Origin: Siphonodentalium dalli
Taxonomy: Eukaryota > Mollusca > Scaphopoda > Gadilida > Siphonodentaliidae
Assembly: GCA_032622095.1 (NCBI GenBank)
Contig: CP136064.1
Span: 195,951,948-196,015,947, forward strand
Direction of reading: 5' to 3'
DNA length: 64,000 nt
The notes beneath the pieces are model-generated. The model was not told the DNA's origin, did not search any database, and was given only the letters and a program-made list of their open reading frames with translations. This document shows positions 34,790-45,940 of this stretch, in pieces; positions within the stretch are counted from its first letter, which is position 1; the number at the start of each line of letters is the position of its first letter. A program made the position numbers and the translations under genes.

Positions 34790-35000
34790 ATAAGTTCATA
34801 CCTTCAGTAAAGAAATTTGTTCTTGGACTGAAATGCCCAACAGTTAGATAATATCCAAACATATATGGGTGCCAAATTCAAATGTTCCAATGATTGAACA
34901 AGGTTAAGATATTCATTTGGAAATTCCAACCAAAGGGTGTGCACTTGGAGTGTCTCAGGGTTGCGAATTCAATAATATATTATAAGTTAGACACGATAGA
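34790..35000. repeat. Fragment related to the nested 2.3-kb transposon interior
   Basis: GGACTGAAATGCCCAACAG, CATTTGGAAATTCCAACC and GAGTGTCTCAGGGTT resemble the interior motifs of 24215-26549 (GACTGAAATGGTCATCAG, GGAATTTCCAA). It may be a decayed relative. Confidence 0.35.
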
Positions 35001-35030
35001 GAAATAAAAACTGTGTATAAATTAACTTAC

Positions 35031-35174
35031 GATCCGCATCGACTTCGTTTATCATTTTCTCCAAATCATCTTCTGTAGCGTCTATACTTATATTCGCCAA
35101 TAAAGATTTCAATTCTTTCGAATCTATTTTCCCGTCTTGGTTCTTGTCGATAAAGTTGAACATCTCCCGTAACT
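35031..35174 (-). CDS. EF-hand gene 1, exon 3 (EF1 and start of EF2)
   Basis: A 144-bp exon, acceptor TTTTCTATTCAG and donor GTAAGTTAA, phase 1 at both ends. It encodes ELREMFNFI, loop 1 DKNQDGKIDSKE, helix KSLLANISIDATEDDLEKMI and the first part of loop 2 (NEVDAD). Length and phases equal those of the corresponding exon in vertebrate CALM genes (144 bp) and of the paralogous exon at 53785-53928. The product is a cytosolic or nuclear Ca2+ sensor by family; the target is unknown. Divergence from calmodulin is too large to call it CaM itself. Confidence 0.93.
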
Positions 35175-35865
35175 CTGAATAGAAAACGACAACATTTCAG
35201 TGTTCATGTTTAACTCGAATGGCCTAAAAAAAGAATTTGTATTTACTATACAAAATTTACGAGGACTGTATATAGCGTGGCCATAGTATAAACAGAGTTA
35301 CTAAATATATCAGGGGGTGTCAAACGTTTCAGAGCACGTATGACGGGGCGGGTGGGTGGTCATGGGGACCCAAAAGCATTTTTTTTCCGGAACTAAAAAT
35401 ATATTTTCCTCTTTCATTTTACTATTTTTTGTCTTAAAACTTAAGAATAAAGTTAGTTGACATCCGTAGTACTTGCAAACAGTCAGTCCTGAGTATCTTG
35501 TTGTAAATTAATGTCACTATAAGTCCATTCACACTTAAAACTCATGGACAAAATCAGCATATGCAATCACTGCCATAATTATGTGACTGAACAAATCACA
35601 TATGCAACCTGTAATCGAAGATAGGAACAGTTACCTATCTGAATATTACAGGAGGTTGTAATTGATTAGTTCAAAACAATAACAAAAGAGAGGGAATTAT
35701 AATATTCCATAATATAGCATTACAGGTATACAATAGGCGAATATATCTATAAAAAAACGCACATTGATTGGTGTGCGTTATTGCACACGTTTGTTGTAGC
35801 ACAACACAATAGCCTAACACTGCTTTCACATGCAGACCTGCGGTTGACGCATGCGGCCAATGCAT
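35175..35865. other. Intron 2 of gene 1, no feature recognised
   Basis: Sequence between exon 3 and a foldback. A poly-T/poly-A patch and short inverted motifs occur (CACACAATAGCC near 35810 anticipates the foldback arm). Confidence 0.4.
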
Positions 35866-36045
35866 GCGGCTATCGTGTTATAGGAGCAACGTTTCAAACC
35901 ATACACATATCACTGGGGTTGCGGCTGACGCAGTTAAACGTATCCGATTTCAAAAAGTTTTCAAATCGGTTGCGTTCAACTGCGTCAGCCGCAACCCAGT
36001 GATATATGTATGGTTTGAAACGTTGAGCGTATAACACAATAGCCA
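35866..36045. repeat. Foldback, ~180 bp
   Basis: Left arm GGCTATCGTGTTATAGGAGC, AACGTTTCAAACCATACACA, CTGGGGTTGCGGCTGACGC and AACG pairs with right arm CAACTGCGTCAGCCGCAAC, TGGTTTGAAACGTTGAGCG and ATAACACAATAGCC. The inner part (CCGATTT...AAATCGG) is also paired. Arms of about 80 bp at high identity. Confidence 0.8.
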
Positions 36046-36279
36046 CACGCGTCAATTTATGTGATGAAGTGGTAAACATTCCGGACATTTCACATTTACA
36101 ATGTGGATGATCAACGTCACTTTAAACCATGATATTGAGAAGAAAAAAAATTTATATACAAATATATGACAAAACCACATTGAGCAGGCGCATTGAGTAT
36201 ATTTTAAAGGCATCTGAAAATGAGAGATGTTTGAAACAATGTTGTAAAGAGTTTCACGGTTAACCATTTTTATAAATAC

Positions 36280-36505
36280 TCATTGGCGAGTAGTTCCCAA
36301 GGGAGATGTTCAGATAATAAGATCAATAGACGGTCGTTTGTTGAACTTATTATCTGAACATTTCCAACCAATGAATATGATTCTTTGTGTATCATCTGTT
36401 CGTCTGTCTGTCGACTGCTTTTATTACATCAACATCCCATCACATGCATAATAGACCATTCCAATCTATACTTTTATATAGCTTAAGGGGATAATCCATT
36501 CAGTA
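36280..36505. repeat. Interspersed repeat B, inverted copy with hairpin end
   Basis: GTTCAGATAATAAGATCAAT...TTGAACTTATTATCTGAACA is a terminal hairpin (about 36308-36362). It is followed by TAGACCATTCCAATCTATAC and GGGGATAATCCATTCAG, the inverse of TATTGGAATGGTATATTATT and TGGATTATCCCCGTCA in other copies. Confidence 0.6.
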
Positions 36506-36522
36506 TAGAAGGGGCTAACAAA

Positions 36523-36879
36523 TTAAAGGGGAATGGGTAATGTACACTAAATCCGGCCATTTATGGGACCATATCATGTTATACTCAACACAGTATATGC
36601 AACAAATGAATGAATTTGAGCCATGGATTAGTGCAAAATACACTTATGTGCTCTATGAACGATGCAATCAGCATGGTAATTGTGAAAAGGAATTTATGAC
36701 TCCAGCCATTTATTAATTTTCATTATAATTAACACATTGTTTGGATCGTTCCTACGGCACAAGATTGTATTTTGTACTAATCCATGGGTCAAATTCATTC
36801 ATCTGTTGCCTATTTTCTGTTGAGTATAAAAGGAGATGATCCCATAAATGGCCGGATTTAGTGTACAGTACCCCGTTAA
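36523..36879. mobile_element. MITE family E (TTAAAGGGG), copy 2
   Basis: TTAAAGGGGAATGGGTAATG and GTACACTAAATCCGGCCATT at the left; ATGGCCGGATTTAGTGTACA and GTACCCCGTTAA at the right; 357 bp with TTAA edges. Same terminal inverted repeat as 28087-28383. It lies 100 bp downstream of exon 2 of gene 1, in intron 2. Confidence 0.85.
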
Positions 36880-36978
36880 TATAGAAAACCCGATAAAAGT
36901 GTGTAGTATTGCCTTGTATATAAATGCGCTCGAATAGACACATGGCAACGTTTTACATTCATAGACTAACTAACGTAC

Positions 36979-37009
36979 CTTCTCGCTCTTTCTCTGATAA
37001 TTCTGAAGA
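36979..37009 (-). CDS. EF-hand gene 1, exon 2 (31 bp)
   Basis: Acceptor ATATTTCCAG and donor GTACGTTAG bound a 31-bp exon reading SSELSEKERE plus one base, which joins exon 3 as E-ELREMF. Entry phase 0 and exit phase 1 and the exact 31-bp length match exon 2 of vertebrate CALM genes, where it encodes the segment before EF-hand 1. That exact match supports the model despite the small size. Confidence 0.88.
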
Positions 37010-38827
37010 CTGGAAATATAAGATAATTATTCAATAAACATTATATGCAATTTTCAGACAGTAGCCAGGTTCAGCAACACGTGCGTGCAACTTGTAGCGT
37101 GTGTTACAGTGGTATTGCTATGGAGATGTACTTGATGGTAAAAGCCACATAAAACTTCTAAACGGAATGACCGTGTACGTGCAGGCCAAATGGTTCGTGA
37201 GTCAAATGAGTTTCGTTGCCAATGGCAACACACTTTAAAAGTTACATTTTTGAACATGGCCATATAATAGTCAGGTTGCGAACTGCAAGCTCCAGTTCAA
37301 ACGGCTATGTCAAGTTGTAAATTGGGCTAAAACGTCACTATTTTTTTTATTTCAGGCCAGCACCTAATGCGCATAAGTTTGACCATTAATAAATGGACAA
37401 TCCGTACATAAATTTTCATCAATTAATGGTCAATCTTGCAACACCTGGCACGGGAGCTTGGGAGCTAAATCACGACATATATAGGTAATACTGAAGGGTA
37501 ATAACTCTATAAAGAATGTACCTTTACTAAATAACGGCGATTTGTATGAGAAATTACAACACCAAAATAGATCAACTCAGGTGAAATATAAGTCAAATTC
37601 TTCTATTGGGTGGGTGGGCTTGGGTGAGGTTGCGATTGACCATATATTAATGGCCTTTTTGGGTTCCGTTTGTTGATTTATAAATGGCCAATCCTTAAAG
37701 AATTGCCTGATTTCAGTCAGTGTCTCGCGGTTTGCGTTCGACATACAGTTGCATTAATTTTGGAATGCGGATACGGGTAACTGAGTCACATGACACGGAT
37801 AGTGTATGGCAAGATTATATGCGATATATAATAAGTGCAAATGGCGGCCTGTCGTATTCAATCGAAATTCGAATGGTTTTATTGCATGGTTAATTTGTTT
37901 GATGAAGAAGGCCTACTTTATATGTTTGGAGAAGAAGATCTGCTATTTATTTTGTGTATTGTGTATACAGAACCTGCCACGATATGGTGCGTGAACAAAT
38001 CAAAAACAATTTCGATCTTCCGTATATTTTCATTGAGTATTATATAATATCGCCTGGCACAATATAACGTGTCAACCAACATTAGGGCGCTTAAATGGTA
38101 AAGCTATAGTATGCTCGCAATTATTACAATATTTAAGACACATACTATATTTCCCATTTATTTTATTAACTGACAATTGGGACATAAAGGTTACTCGTTT
38201 GAAACTTGCAGTATAAAGTCAACACGGACGCCAAGATAAATCCTCTCTCGACATCATAACAAACAAAATGCCGTGACGTGCATGGGTGTTTATATGCGAG
38301 TGGGCGATCTGGCCTGGTTAACCGGGCTGGTTCGTCAATCCGGGCAAGCCGGGTCTCCTATACTGGCGCATGTTAGCCTACAAGTTGTAGTAGGGCGCGA
38401 AGCGCCCAGGGTGGTCGAAAAGATCGAGAGATCTTCTCCATCACCCCCAATTTGTTGTTTTGATGATATCTTGCAAACCAAAGATCATCAAAAGTCCTCA
38501 TGTCTGACCGTGGCAAAGTTTGATTGGATCTTTAATACGAGCTTTAATGTGGGGTAGGTGTCCCTTTGAAGTTGATGTTGTTGGTGGCGCATGTTAAATA
38601 TCGTTTGCGTTTATATTAGGCGAACCCTCCCAAACATGTACAAATAAGAGGAATAAGATTCTTGTAAATTGGAGAAAATACGTCTTCAATAACAATTTTG
38701 TCGCCGACAATACAGACTGGTCACAAAATACCACAATCGTGTTCAAACCGGTCCATAAATAAATATTAGTTTTCCCAAAAATTGTCAGATTTTGGTTGTC
38801 AGATTTTGGTGGAACTATTTTGTCCAC
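37010..38827. other. Intron 1 of gene 1, no repeat recognised
   Basis: Includes a GC-rich patch with the small palindrome GGGCGCGAAGCGCCC (about 38394-38408) and an open frame of 94 codons around it. Neither resembles a known gene. Confidence 0.35.
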
Positions 38828-39299
38828 TTAAAGATGCATAATCCGAATTAACGCTCCCAAATTACTATTTCTTTGGCTTCGGGGGTAAAAATTATTTGAT
38901 TCTAGTCGAGGAACACACTCATCAAAGCTCAGAGTGATCAGATATCGATTTTTGAATTTTTTTATTTCTCGAAATTCTACTTAATTGTGGCCAAGAAAAA
39001 AGTCGTCAAACGGAGGGTCTCGGACAAAATAGCTGATGAAGATGCATAACTCTAAAATCAAGTGGTAATACGGCCAAATTTCGTGATACTCAAGTGATAA
39101 TATTGCTATATTTCGTTGAACAACATGTTGATAAATAACACATTTTGGGAACTTTTATACCATAGTTGACAGCGGTTAGCATTATTTTGTTGCAATTAAT
39201 CGATTCTGATAACCAAAGCGTATTTTGAAGAAATGTTGTTGTTGTTGTTGTTGTAACTTGATGATATGGGGACCGTCTGCTCGGATTGAGTACCTTTAA
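38828..39299. mobile_element. MITE family D, copy 2
   Basis: TTAAAGATGCATAATCCGAA at the left and GGATTGAGTACCTTTAA at the right with TTAA edges; 472 bp. CTTTGGCTTCGGGGGTAAA and a (GTT)n run near 39236-39254 match the copies at 30167 and 52387. Confidence 0.85.
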
Positions 39300-39403
39300 T
39301 TAAACCGTAGTATTATATATACTATTGAATGACACGTTCCACCAAGACAACTGATGCACCGCATTGTGTTATACGATATATACAAGTTTCATGTTTTCGC
39401 GCA

Positions 39404-39876
39404 TTAAAGGCCCACTTAATTTTCGAGTCGCCGATTATTTTTTTTATAGCGACTTGATATACGGTTTTAATAACAATCTATGCCATAAAATATGATTAGA
39501 ATACTATAATTCATCACTATTTGAAACAGCTGTGTCTCAGAAAATGCCCACAGAGAAATAGAAAACTGCTGAAGACTTCCCCCCTCTGGCACCCAGAATT
39601 CAACAGAATTCAAACTTTTTCAATGAAAGGGGAAGAAGTCTATCTTTAATATATAGAGTTATGCCCCCTGCATTGAAAATAATACTGATTTTTTACTTCA
39701 ATCAAGATGACAAAACGCATTGGCAACTCAACAAAAAACAACATGCCCACAGTTTATTACACCGGATAAGTTGATAATACAATGTTTTGGAGCTTCCTCT
39801 TTCAAATGGTATGACGGTAGTATCATATATTTTATATAAAGTAATCTGGGGGTTCGAAAATTAAGTGGGCCTTTAA
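39404..39876. mobile_element. MITE family A, full copy (inverted)
   Basis: TTAAAGGCCCACTTAATTTT at 39404 and AAATTAAGTGGGCCTTTAA at 39876, TTAA edges, 473 bp. Interior runs opposite to the 16.5-kb copy: GACTTGATATACGG, CTATAATTCATCACTATTTG, AACATGCCCACAGTTTATTA. Noncoding. Confidence 0.88.
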
Positions 39877-40400
39877 CTCGGTGCTATTATTAGACTAACT
39901 TCATAGTTGAAGGAAATTTAATCCGTATGGAACAGATGTGTTTGTCGGTAAGATAAAGACAACACTGGTAGAGGTTGGAACCCAAACTCCATGCAGAGCC
40001 CTCTACGTTATCACTGCGATATGGCACTGCCACAAGGATGGTACTTTTTTTTACACATCGTCGGAACTATATTTAGTCACATATTATGACCACCACAAGT
40101 TTGCAATAATGGTAATTTTTTCGGTATTGATAAGAACAATATAGACTGAGCCAGACATATAGACAATTTTAATCCTAAAACATAAGAACTAAGAACACGT
40201 AAGAAATCCTTACCAAATGTCCTTATGGCAATGATATACATATGCAAGATGGCATGCATCTCAACTGATTCGAAATGCGATAAGGAAACATGTCATTTGG
40301 GTATACATGTATACTCTTCGAACAAATGTGTTCAATCTACACAATTTTATCTTAAACAAACTTGTGTAGTAATGACATATGTATATATGTCGCACACATT

Positions 40401-40683
40401 GAATATGAGTGAATATGTGAGTATATCATAGTTAGTAGATGAGTTATGTTCTATTTGAGAGACAAACCTCGTAACAGCTACCATATTAAAAATCTGGCAG
40501 CAGCTTTAAAACTCTGTGCTGCACAATTATGTGCTGTTCAGTTTTGACACAAACAAATTTATAACAAATTTTAAAGCTGCTACCAATTTTGTGTTCTGTG
40601 GAAGCCTTTACGGGGTTTGTGTCTCAATAGAACATGCACATCTCATCTAATAACTATGATATATTCATATGCACTCATATCCA
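40401..40683. repeat. Foldback, ~280 bp
   Basis: Left arm GAGTGAATATGTGAGTATAT, CATAGTTAGTAGATGAGTTA and TGTTCTATTTGAGAGACAAA pairs with right arm TTTGTGTCTCAATAGAACAT, ATCTCATCTAATAACTATGA and TATTCATATGCACTCATATC. An inner arm AGCTACCA...GCTGCTACCA is less regular. Probably a foldback MITE in intron 1 of gene 1. Confidence 0.75.
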
Positions 40684-41465
40684 ACGTTGAGGAAATTCCA
40701 CCGACACATATACGTGTTGGGAGAGTGGCTTTATAAGTTGCAAAAACTTGTACCCTATATCATGCAAATAAATTATGTTTCAAGTGTATATACATAACCG
40801 CCCCTTGTATATAATTGTGTATATGTGTATCGCTGATAATCCACGCAACGGCGAAACCCCTATAACCGCGAATCTGTGATCCATCCAGAGGGAGGGTAAC
40901 CCGATTCGTGTATCTTGGCAAGTTTTTTCAATTGTTTGCGAGAGAGAGATCGATTGTTCATATGTACAGTTTATTGATTTTCACAGTGAAATTAACAATC
41001 TGCGTGGTATTTCCTCCACCAATGAAACTGGTAATGTCGCGATATGGCTCCAATGACGATACCACACAACAAACCAACACACTAATTATCGACCTAATGA
41101 ACACGTTCATTCCAATGAAACTCCTACCTTGGTTTCTGAATAAATGAGAATACATGTTCTAGTATTTATAGTCACAATGATCTTCCTTGTTTAATTGCAT
41201 GCCACAAATATACAAGGACACTTTTACCTACAGAAAGGTAGGGGGAATTTTGAAAATTACACATTGTTTGACAACCGTTACGAACATAAGGTACTGCGTT
41301 GTACATCTTTTTTTTAATCCCAAATATACCTGGAAATACTACATTTTAATATAAAATACTATATATAGCTAAAAATATACAATGATTGCATGGGAGCATT
41401 GTCATTATCAGATCAGCAACTGACCAGAACACATGGAGAAGAAAGCCGTATGTCCTCCGTGTAAG
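40684..41465. other. Intron 1 of gene 1, nothing recognised
   Basis: AT-rich; open frames under 80 codons; no repeat match noticed. Confidence 0.35.
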
Positions 41466-41576
41466 AATACACTAACCCTAACTCTAACCCTAACCCTAGC
41501 ACTAACCCCAGCCCTAACCCTAGCCCTAACCCAAACCCTAGCGCTAATCCTAGCCCTGACCCTAACCCTAACCCAT
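41466..41576. repeat. Degenerate interstitial telomere-type repeat (CCCTAA)n
   Basis: About 18 hexamers in the CCCTAA register with variants such as CTAACT, CTAGCC, CTAGCA and CCCAAA. This is the C-rich strand on plus, so TTAGGG reads on minus. Degeneracy and location inside an intron indicate an old interstitial array, not a chromosome end. Confidence 0.9.
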
Positions 41577-42113
41577 ATGGAGAATGGAAGGGGTGCGTGT
41601 TATCGTGTATTATTACATGAAGGATATGACGAAAATTCCATCGTGTGTTGGTCATTTTACACGTATATAACTCCTGTTTGCCGGAATGGATCTACATGTA
41701 TATGATCTGAACCACGTCATCGGCAGCTGTATGAGAGTATTATAGATCTTATAGTATACGAGAGTAGAGTGTCCTAGATTACATGGAATTGTGACGACAT
41801 AAATATAATGTGAACCGGATGATCTCAACAACAATACATGTATGATGCTCAAAATTGAAGATAGTTGGTGTGGGCGACTCACACCGACAATCAACACATA
41901 CCTCATTTGTTTAACGTGCTATTCGATGTGTAAAATGAATACATTTCAATCCTGAACAAACGTTGGTATTGTGGGTGCCTGCCACCACCATGCACGTAGG
42001 CTATATGGCATGATTTGTTCACATATTTGTATTCTATATATCTTCAACAATTAATCAACAGGTAGACGGAGAAAAGTAAACATGTGTTTAAATGATGATA
42101 TAAATGTACTCAC

Positions 42114-42116
42114 CAT
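42114..42116 (-). CDS. EF-hand gene 1, exon 1 coding part (ATG only)
   Basis: The minus strand reads AACAACAGCCATG followed directly by the donor GTGAGTAC, so only the initiator Met is encoded before intron 1. Vertebrate CALM genes have an intron at exactly this place. The -3 G gives a reasonable initiation context after splicing. Joining ATG to the 31-bp exon gives M-SSELSEKERE. About 5 kb separate the two exons. A TATA-like box lies about 120 bp upstream. Confidence 0.72.
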
Positions 42117-42206
42117 GGCTGTTGTTGATGATGATGTTGTCGCGTGTTTTGTTCCCAGTGGTAAACACTACAGCTTCCTTGTTTGACCTTCCTTAAATTA
42201 TGTCGC
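42117..42206 (-). other. Probable 5' UTR of gene 1
   Basis: Sequence between the inferred start site, about 30 bp from the TATA-like box, and the ATG. It contains an ACAACATCATCATCAACAAC stretch just before the start codon and no upstream ATG that is obviously in frame. The boundary at the 5' end is inferred from TATA spacing. Confidence 0.4.
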
Positions 42207-42235
42207 TCGCCGTATTTCCAAAAGCAGCAATCGCA

Positions 42236-42241
42236 TTTATA
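42236..42241 (-). promoter_or_regulatory. TATA-like box of gene 1
   Basis: TATAAA in the minus-strand context GCTTTATAAATGCG, about 120 bp before the ATG in a short GC-richer patch (CGCGC). Position is plausible for a core promoter; chance TATA matches are common in AT-rich DNA. Confidence 0.45.
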
Positions 42242-42249
42242 AAGCGCGG

Positions 42250-42710
42250 CTATTGTAGGTAAATAAAAAGCGAACACTCATTCTCTTTGTGCGGCGGGGC
42301 GACTTGGTTTGCTTTAAATGTCTTCACGGTCCCGCACAGATCAGCTACAGATACAGGCCTACACGGTTGAATAGGATCAGGTCATAAATATACCTTATGT
42401 GAGGCAGGCTGAGGACTCGTGATAATGTTGAACTAGTGAATCAGCATTCAGACAATTGTGTGCGCTACATGCAATTAACGTAAACGCATATATAATGCAT
42501 GCGCTTGGTCGAATGTATATGGTGTGGGCTAATGTTTGTTTTTGGGGTTAATTAAAAGTCGGCACACGCATTCATATATAAGTTACGTATATGTGTCTTG
42601 TGTGGAATGCCAATAAGCACTGAGTCGCGGCCGTATTCAGGTATTGGATTCGTCCAGCTCCGTTCCGTGGTTTCAGAGAATTAACCATCCCCGGATCCGT
42701 GATTTTATTG
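42250..42710. other. Upstream region of gene 1
   Basis: Contains a GCGGCGGGGCG patch at about 42291 that could be promoter-proximal, and a single arm of the 10.2-kb foldback near 42625-42680. No specific regulatory site is claimed. Confidence 0.35.
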
Positions 42711-42945
42711 CTAGGGACAATCCGGACCAAGAGACAATCCGGACCCATGCAGGGACAACCCGGACCCATGCATGGACAACCCGGAACAATACAGGGACAA
42801 GCTGGACCCATGTAGAGACAAACAACCCTGACCCATGCAGAGACAACCCGGACCCATGCATGGACAACCCGGAGCCATACAGGGACAACCCGGTCCCATG
42901 TAGGGACAACCCGGAACCATGCATGCAGGGACAACCCGGCCCAAA
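42711..42945. repeat. Minisatellite, ~21-bp units (GGGACAACCCGGACCCATGCA)
   Basis: About eleven units with the core GACAACCCGGACCCATG and length variants (CATGCATGCA, TACAGG). It gives overlapping open frames on both strands rich in Pro-Gly-Cys or Asn-Pro-Asp; these are by-products. A short related inverted block, GGTTGTC with CCGGGTTGTCC, lies at about 43300-43342. Confidence 0.88.
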
Positions 42946-43107
42946 TAAATAGATTGAACACAACGCGCAAAATCGGGGTGGGGAAGCACGTGGTTTCGAG
43001 TTGATGAGTATCACTCATTCAACATGGCTGAGGCGATCGCAAACGCGACCAGAAACGTGGAAAAGGGTAATAAACGAGGATATTACATAGTATTTTGGCA
43101 GCTAGGA

Positions 43108-43110
<3 letters not shown>

Positions 43111-43150
<40 letters not shown>
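43111..43150. repeat. (TA)n microsatellite
   Basis: About 20 uninterrupted TA dinucleotides following GGAGCA. Confidence 0.95.
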
Positions 43151-43151
<1 letters not shown>

Positions 43152-43390
43152 CTGGCAACTTTGGTCAGAATGTTATAGAAAATTACTGAATATTTCTGAA
43201 CAAATAAGGTATCAACATGTTTTTAAAATAATCTAGCGTATGCTCGTAACAGTCAAAATGTTACCTTTTGTCCCTGGGGTCCGTGTTGTATGTCCATGGG
43301 TCGGGTTGTCTATGGGCCGGGTTGTCCTGGTTCGGGTTGTGCCTCGGTCATTTTGAATGCGTGGTACTCACCAACATCGAAACCACGTGA

Positions 43391-43860
43391 TTCCCCACAG
43401 TGATAATAATCGAGAATCTGTTATTGAATGAGTTGCGGACGGCGCAAGCAATAATCTTACGAAAGCGGAGCTTGAGTGAAATGTGACTATATATAGATGC
43501 GCCGTCCGCAACGAGTTCTATAAATATTCTAGATTATGATGAAAGTTATGTTCTGTATTTATTCCACACCATAGCGTCAGATACGTTTAATCCATTGATA
43601 CTATAACAACCATCATTGTGATCTAAGTCTGATGAAAAACCGGTACTTATCGGTACATCACCCGAAGTAAAGCGGACCATTGGCGTTATGTACGTCATCG
43701 TTGGAAACAAGGTCAAATCGGAGTAGTTCCGGCTTATATTCTACGTATAGGGTATACAACACTATGTATCCAATGGCTGGTATTACGTTGAATACATGTG
43801 TCTCATTTAACCGGTGTGGAATAATTAAAGAATAAAACATAACTTATAGTCATATAATTG
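43391..43860. repeat. Hairpin-containing repeat F, copy 1
   Basis: TGAGTTGCGGACGGCGCAA and GCGCCGTCCGCAACGAGTTC form a hairpin around 43430-43520. It is followed by GATTATGATGAAAGTTATG, TTCTGTATTTATTCCACACC and AGTTCCGGCTTATATTCTA. The inverted copy at about 47180-47640 has the same order. Confidence 0.7.
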
Positions 43861-44067
43861 TCTTGATTGCCCTTCTGCGTGACTGTATTTTCCCATATTT
43901 ATACATTGATTATTCTATATGCACTTCTTTCTCTATTTATGCACAGTTCCTGTGAACACTGTTTATAAAATTAATCAATTTGATTAATAAATGTAACAAA
44001 AGTATTACCTTGCAAATATATAAACCCTTTTTACGTATTATACGAAACACCAGTTTGGCAACACTGA

Positions 44068-45937
44068 GGCCGGATTCGTCATCTCCGGTTTAAACCTCCG
44101 AGTTTAAACCTGGTTTAAACCTACATTGGCGGTCCAGCCAAACCGGGTATAAGGGGGGCGTTTTTGTCGTTCAGTCGCCAGCTAATTGACAACTCGATTC
44201 GGTGATATCATTATGCAACCAAACTACCCTCTTACCAATCAGACCAAAAGATAGGCCGATATAATGGTTATTGACAAGTCATAAATTGTCGTGACCGAGT
44301 GCACGCTCAATGGATTTATTCTTTGAGAAACAAGTATAGCTCATTGACTATTAATCCGATCTCATTCTGTGTTTAAATCAATTTAACAAATGGCATGTCT
44401 CTCAACACGAGTTTCACGCTCTGTTCATCACTTTGTTTGTGATAGATTTATCCAAGATGTTTCACCCGCAAAGAAAAAAATTGGTGTATTTACAGGTATA
44501 TCTGTATATATTTAAGGGTATAGAAGCTGTCTATCTGTATGTCCGTTTGTCTGTTCCCAACTGTTCTACAATACCCCCTGGACCGATTTCAATCAAATTA
44601 GGTGTGGTGATTCGTGTGATATAACGGCGTTAGGTTTAAAAAAAATTGATTTAAAAATAAGAAAAATATAACTTTAAAAAAAATGAAAAAATTGTGTTAA
44701 ATTGTGTAAGGAGACAGGAGTTGAATCTAAAAAGAAACAAAATTAAAAATTATTTGTTTGTTTTAAATTTAATTAATTTTTTTTTTAATAAAAATGTTCA
44801 AATGATAAAAATGTGCGCAAAGCCCCTCTGGCGCTTAATAAAGTCTCCAGAATCATCGAGTGAATCCTGGACCAAGAGGCCAGTCAAGTAAAGGCAATTT
44901 TCTTATGAGTGCACACCATAAGCGGTATCTGAACTGTTGGAAGTGGGCAACCATGCAGAGTATAGATTTTAATAAAGAAATATATTACATGCGTTGATTT
45001 TTTTTCAATGTCATAAATGACCCGTCCCGTCATGCAGAAAATCAGAAAGGTTCCCAGGTTTTGAACTGGTAGAATATTATGGGAATTTATGGGCATAGCC
45101 AGAGTAGAGCTTTGTGGCATGATCTACATCAAAATAAGTTATCAAATTTGACTCATATAGCAATATAAGTTTAGGATTGCAAACTGTGTGTATAGCATAT
45201 CTGGTCATGCAGTAGCATCGTTTTGGTGTCAAAATTAAAACGTTGAAGCCTTCAAATGGATTCGTAGAAAACACCAGTATTTGTGATTGCCACAAGCCAA
45301 AAAAAACACAAGATAGTTGTGAAAATCATATATTTAGGAACATTTCCATATATAAGCAAAGCTCGCGTGCGAATGAACTGTGACATGATAACACCAGTCG
45401 GTAGTCGCCATTTAGACACGCCCTCACTCGAGATTATTTACAGCTCCACCCTTTGACTGATTGTTTGACAATTCTAAACCGCGATGAAGAAAAGACGGAT
45501 TCGTCATATCAAGTTTAGCCTCGATAAAGCTGGTTTAGCTGGACCGCCGAATTAGATGGTTTAGTTGCCGCTTTAAGCTTATAAAACGCAAATATAATAT
45601 TGAAATTGACAAAAACTTATCCCCATTCGCTTTATACGTGTTACTGCTTCTCGCTTATAAATTTCCAATCAAAATATGACCGCTGTCGTAATTATTGATT
45701 TTCGCAATCAATAAAACGAGGCGGTCCGCATTAGGCAAGTACGTTTAATTATCTCGACGACACAGAGACACAACTGCTAAACCACTGGTCTGGCTGGACC
45801 AGGTTTAAACCAGAGATGACGAATGCGTCACTTAGGCCTGTGGTCTCGGGTTTAAACCACGGATTTTGCTGACTCACGGCGGTTTAAACTTAGAGGTTTA
45901 CGTAGACCAGGTTTAAACCTGAGATGACGAATCCGGC
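44068..45937. mobile_element. TIR element, 1870 bp, GTTTAAAC-rich ends
   Basis: The left end GGCCGGATTCGTCATCTC is exactly inverted at the right end (GAGATGACGAATCCGGCC). TGA flanks both ends (44065-44067, 45938-45940), a likely target duplication. Subterminal GGTTTAAACC motifs are repeated near both ends. An inner derivative with the same type of ends lies at about 45495-45830 (GACGGATTCGTCAT...ATGACGAATGCGTC). No transposase is seen; superfamily unknown. A diverged solo arm of the 18-kb palindrome (about 45050-45130) sits inside it. Confidence 0.72.
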
Positions 45938-45940
45938 CTG

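Noticed and set aside
38273-38557. 94-codon open frame around a GC-rich palindrome
   Set aside because: Low-complexity context within gene 1 intron; no motif or splice support.
42572-43018. 148-codon Pro/Gly/Cys repeat open frame and overlapping frames on both strands
   Set aside because: Translation of the 21-bp minisatellite in several frames; a by-product, not a gene.
43024-43236. 70-codon open frame starting MAEAIANAT
   Set aside because: Most of it translates a (TA)n microsatellite as Ile-Tyr repeats.
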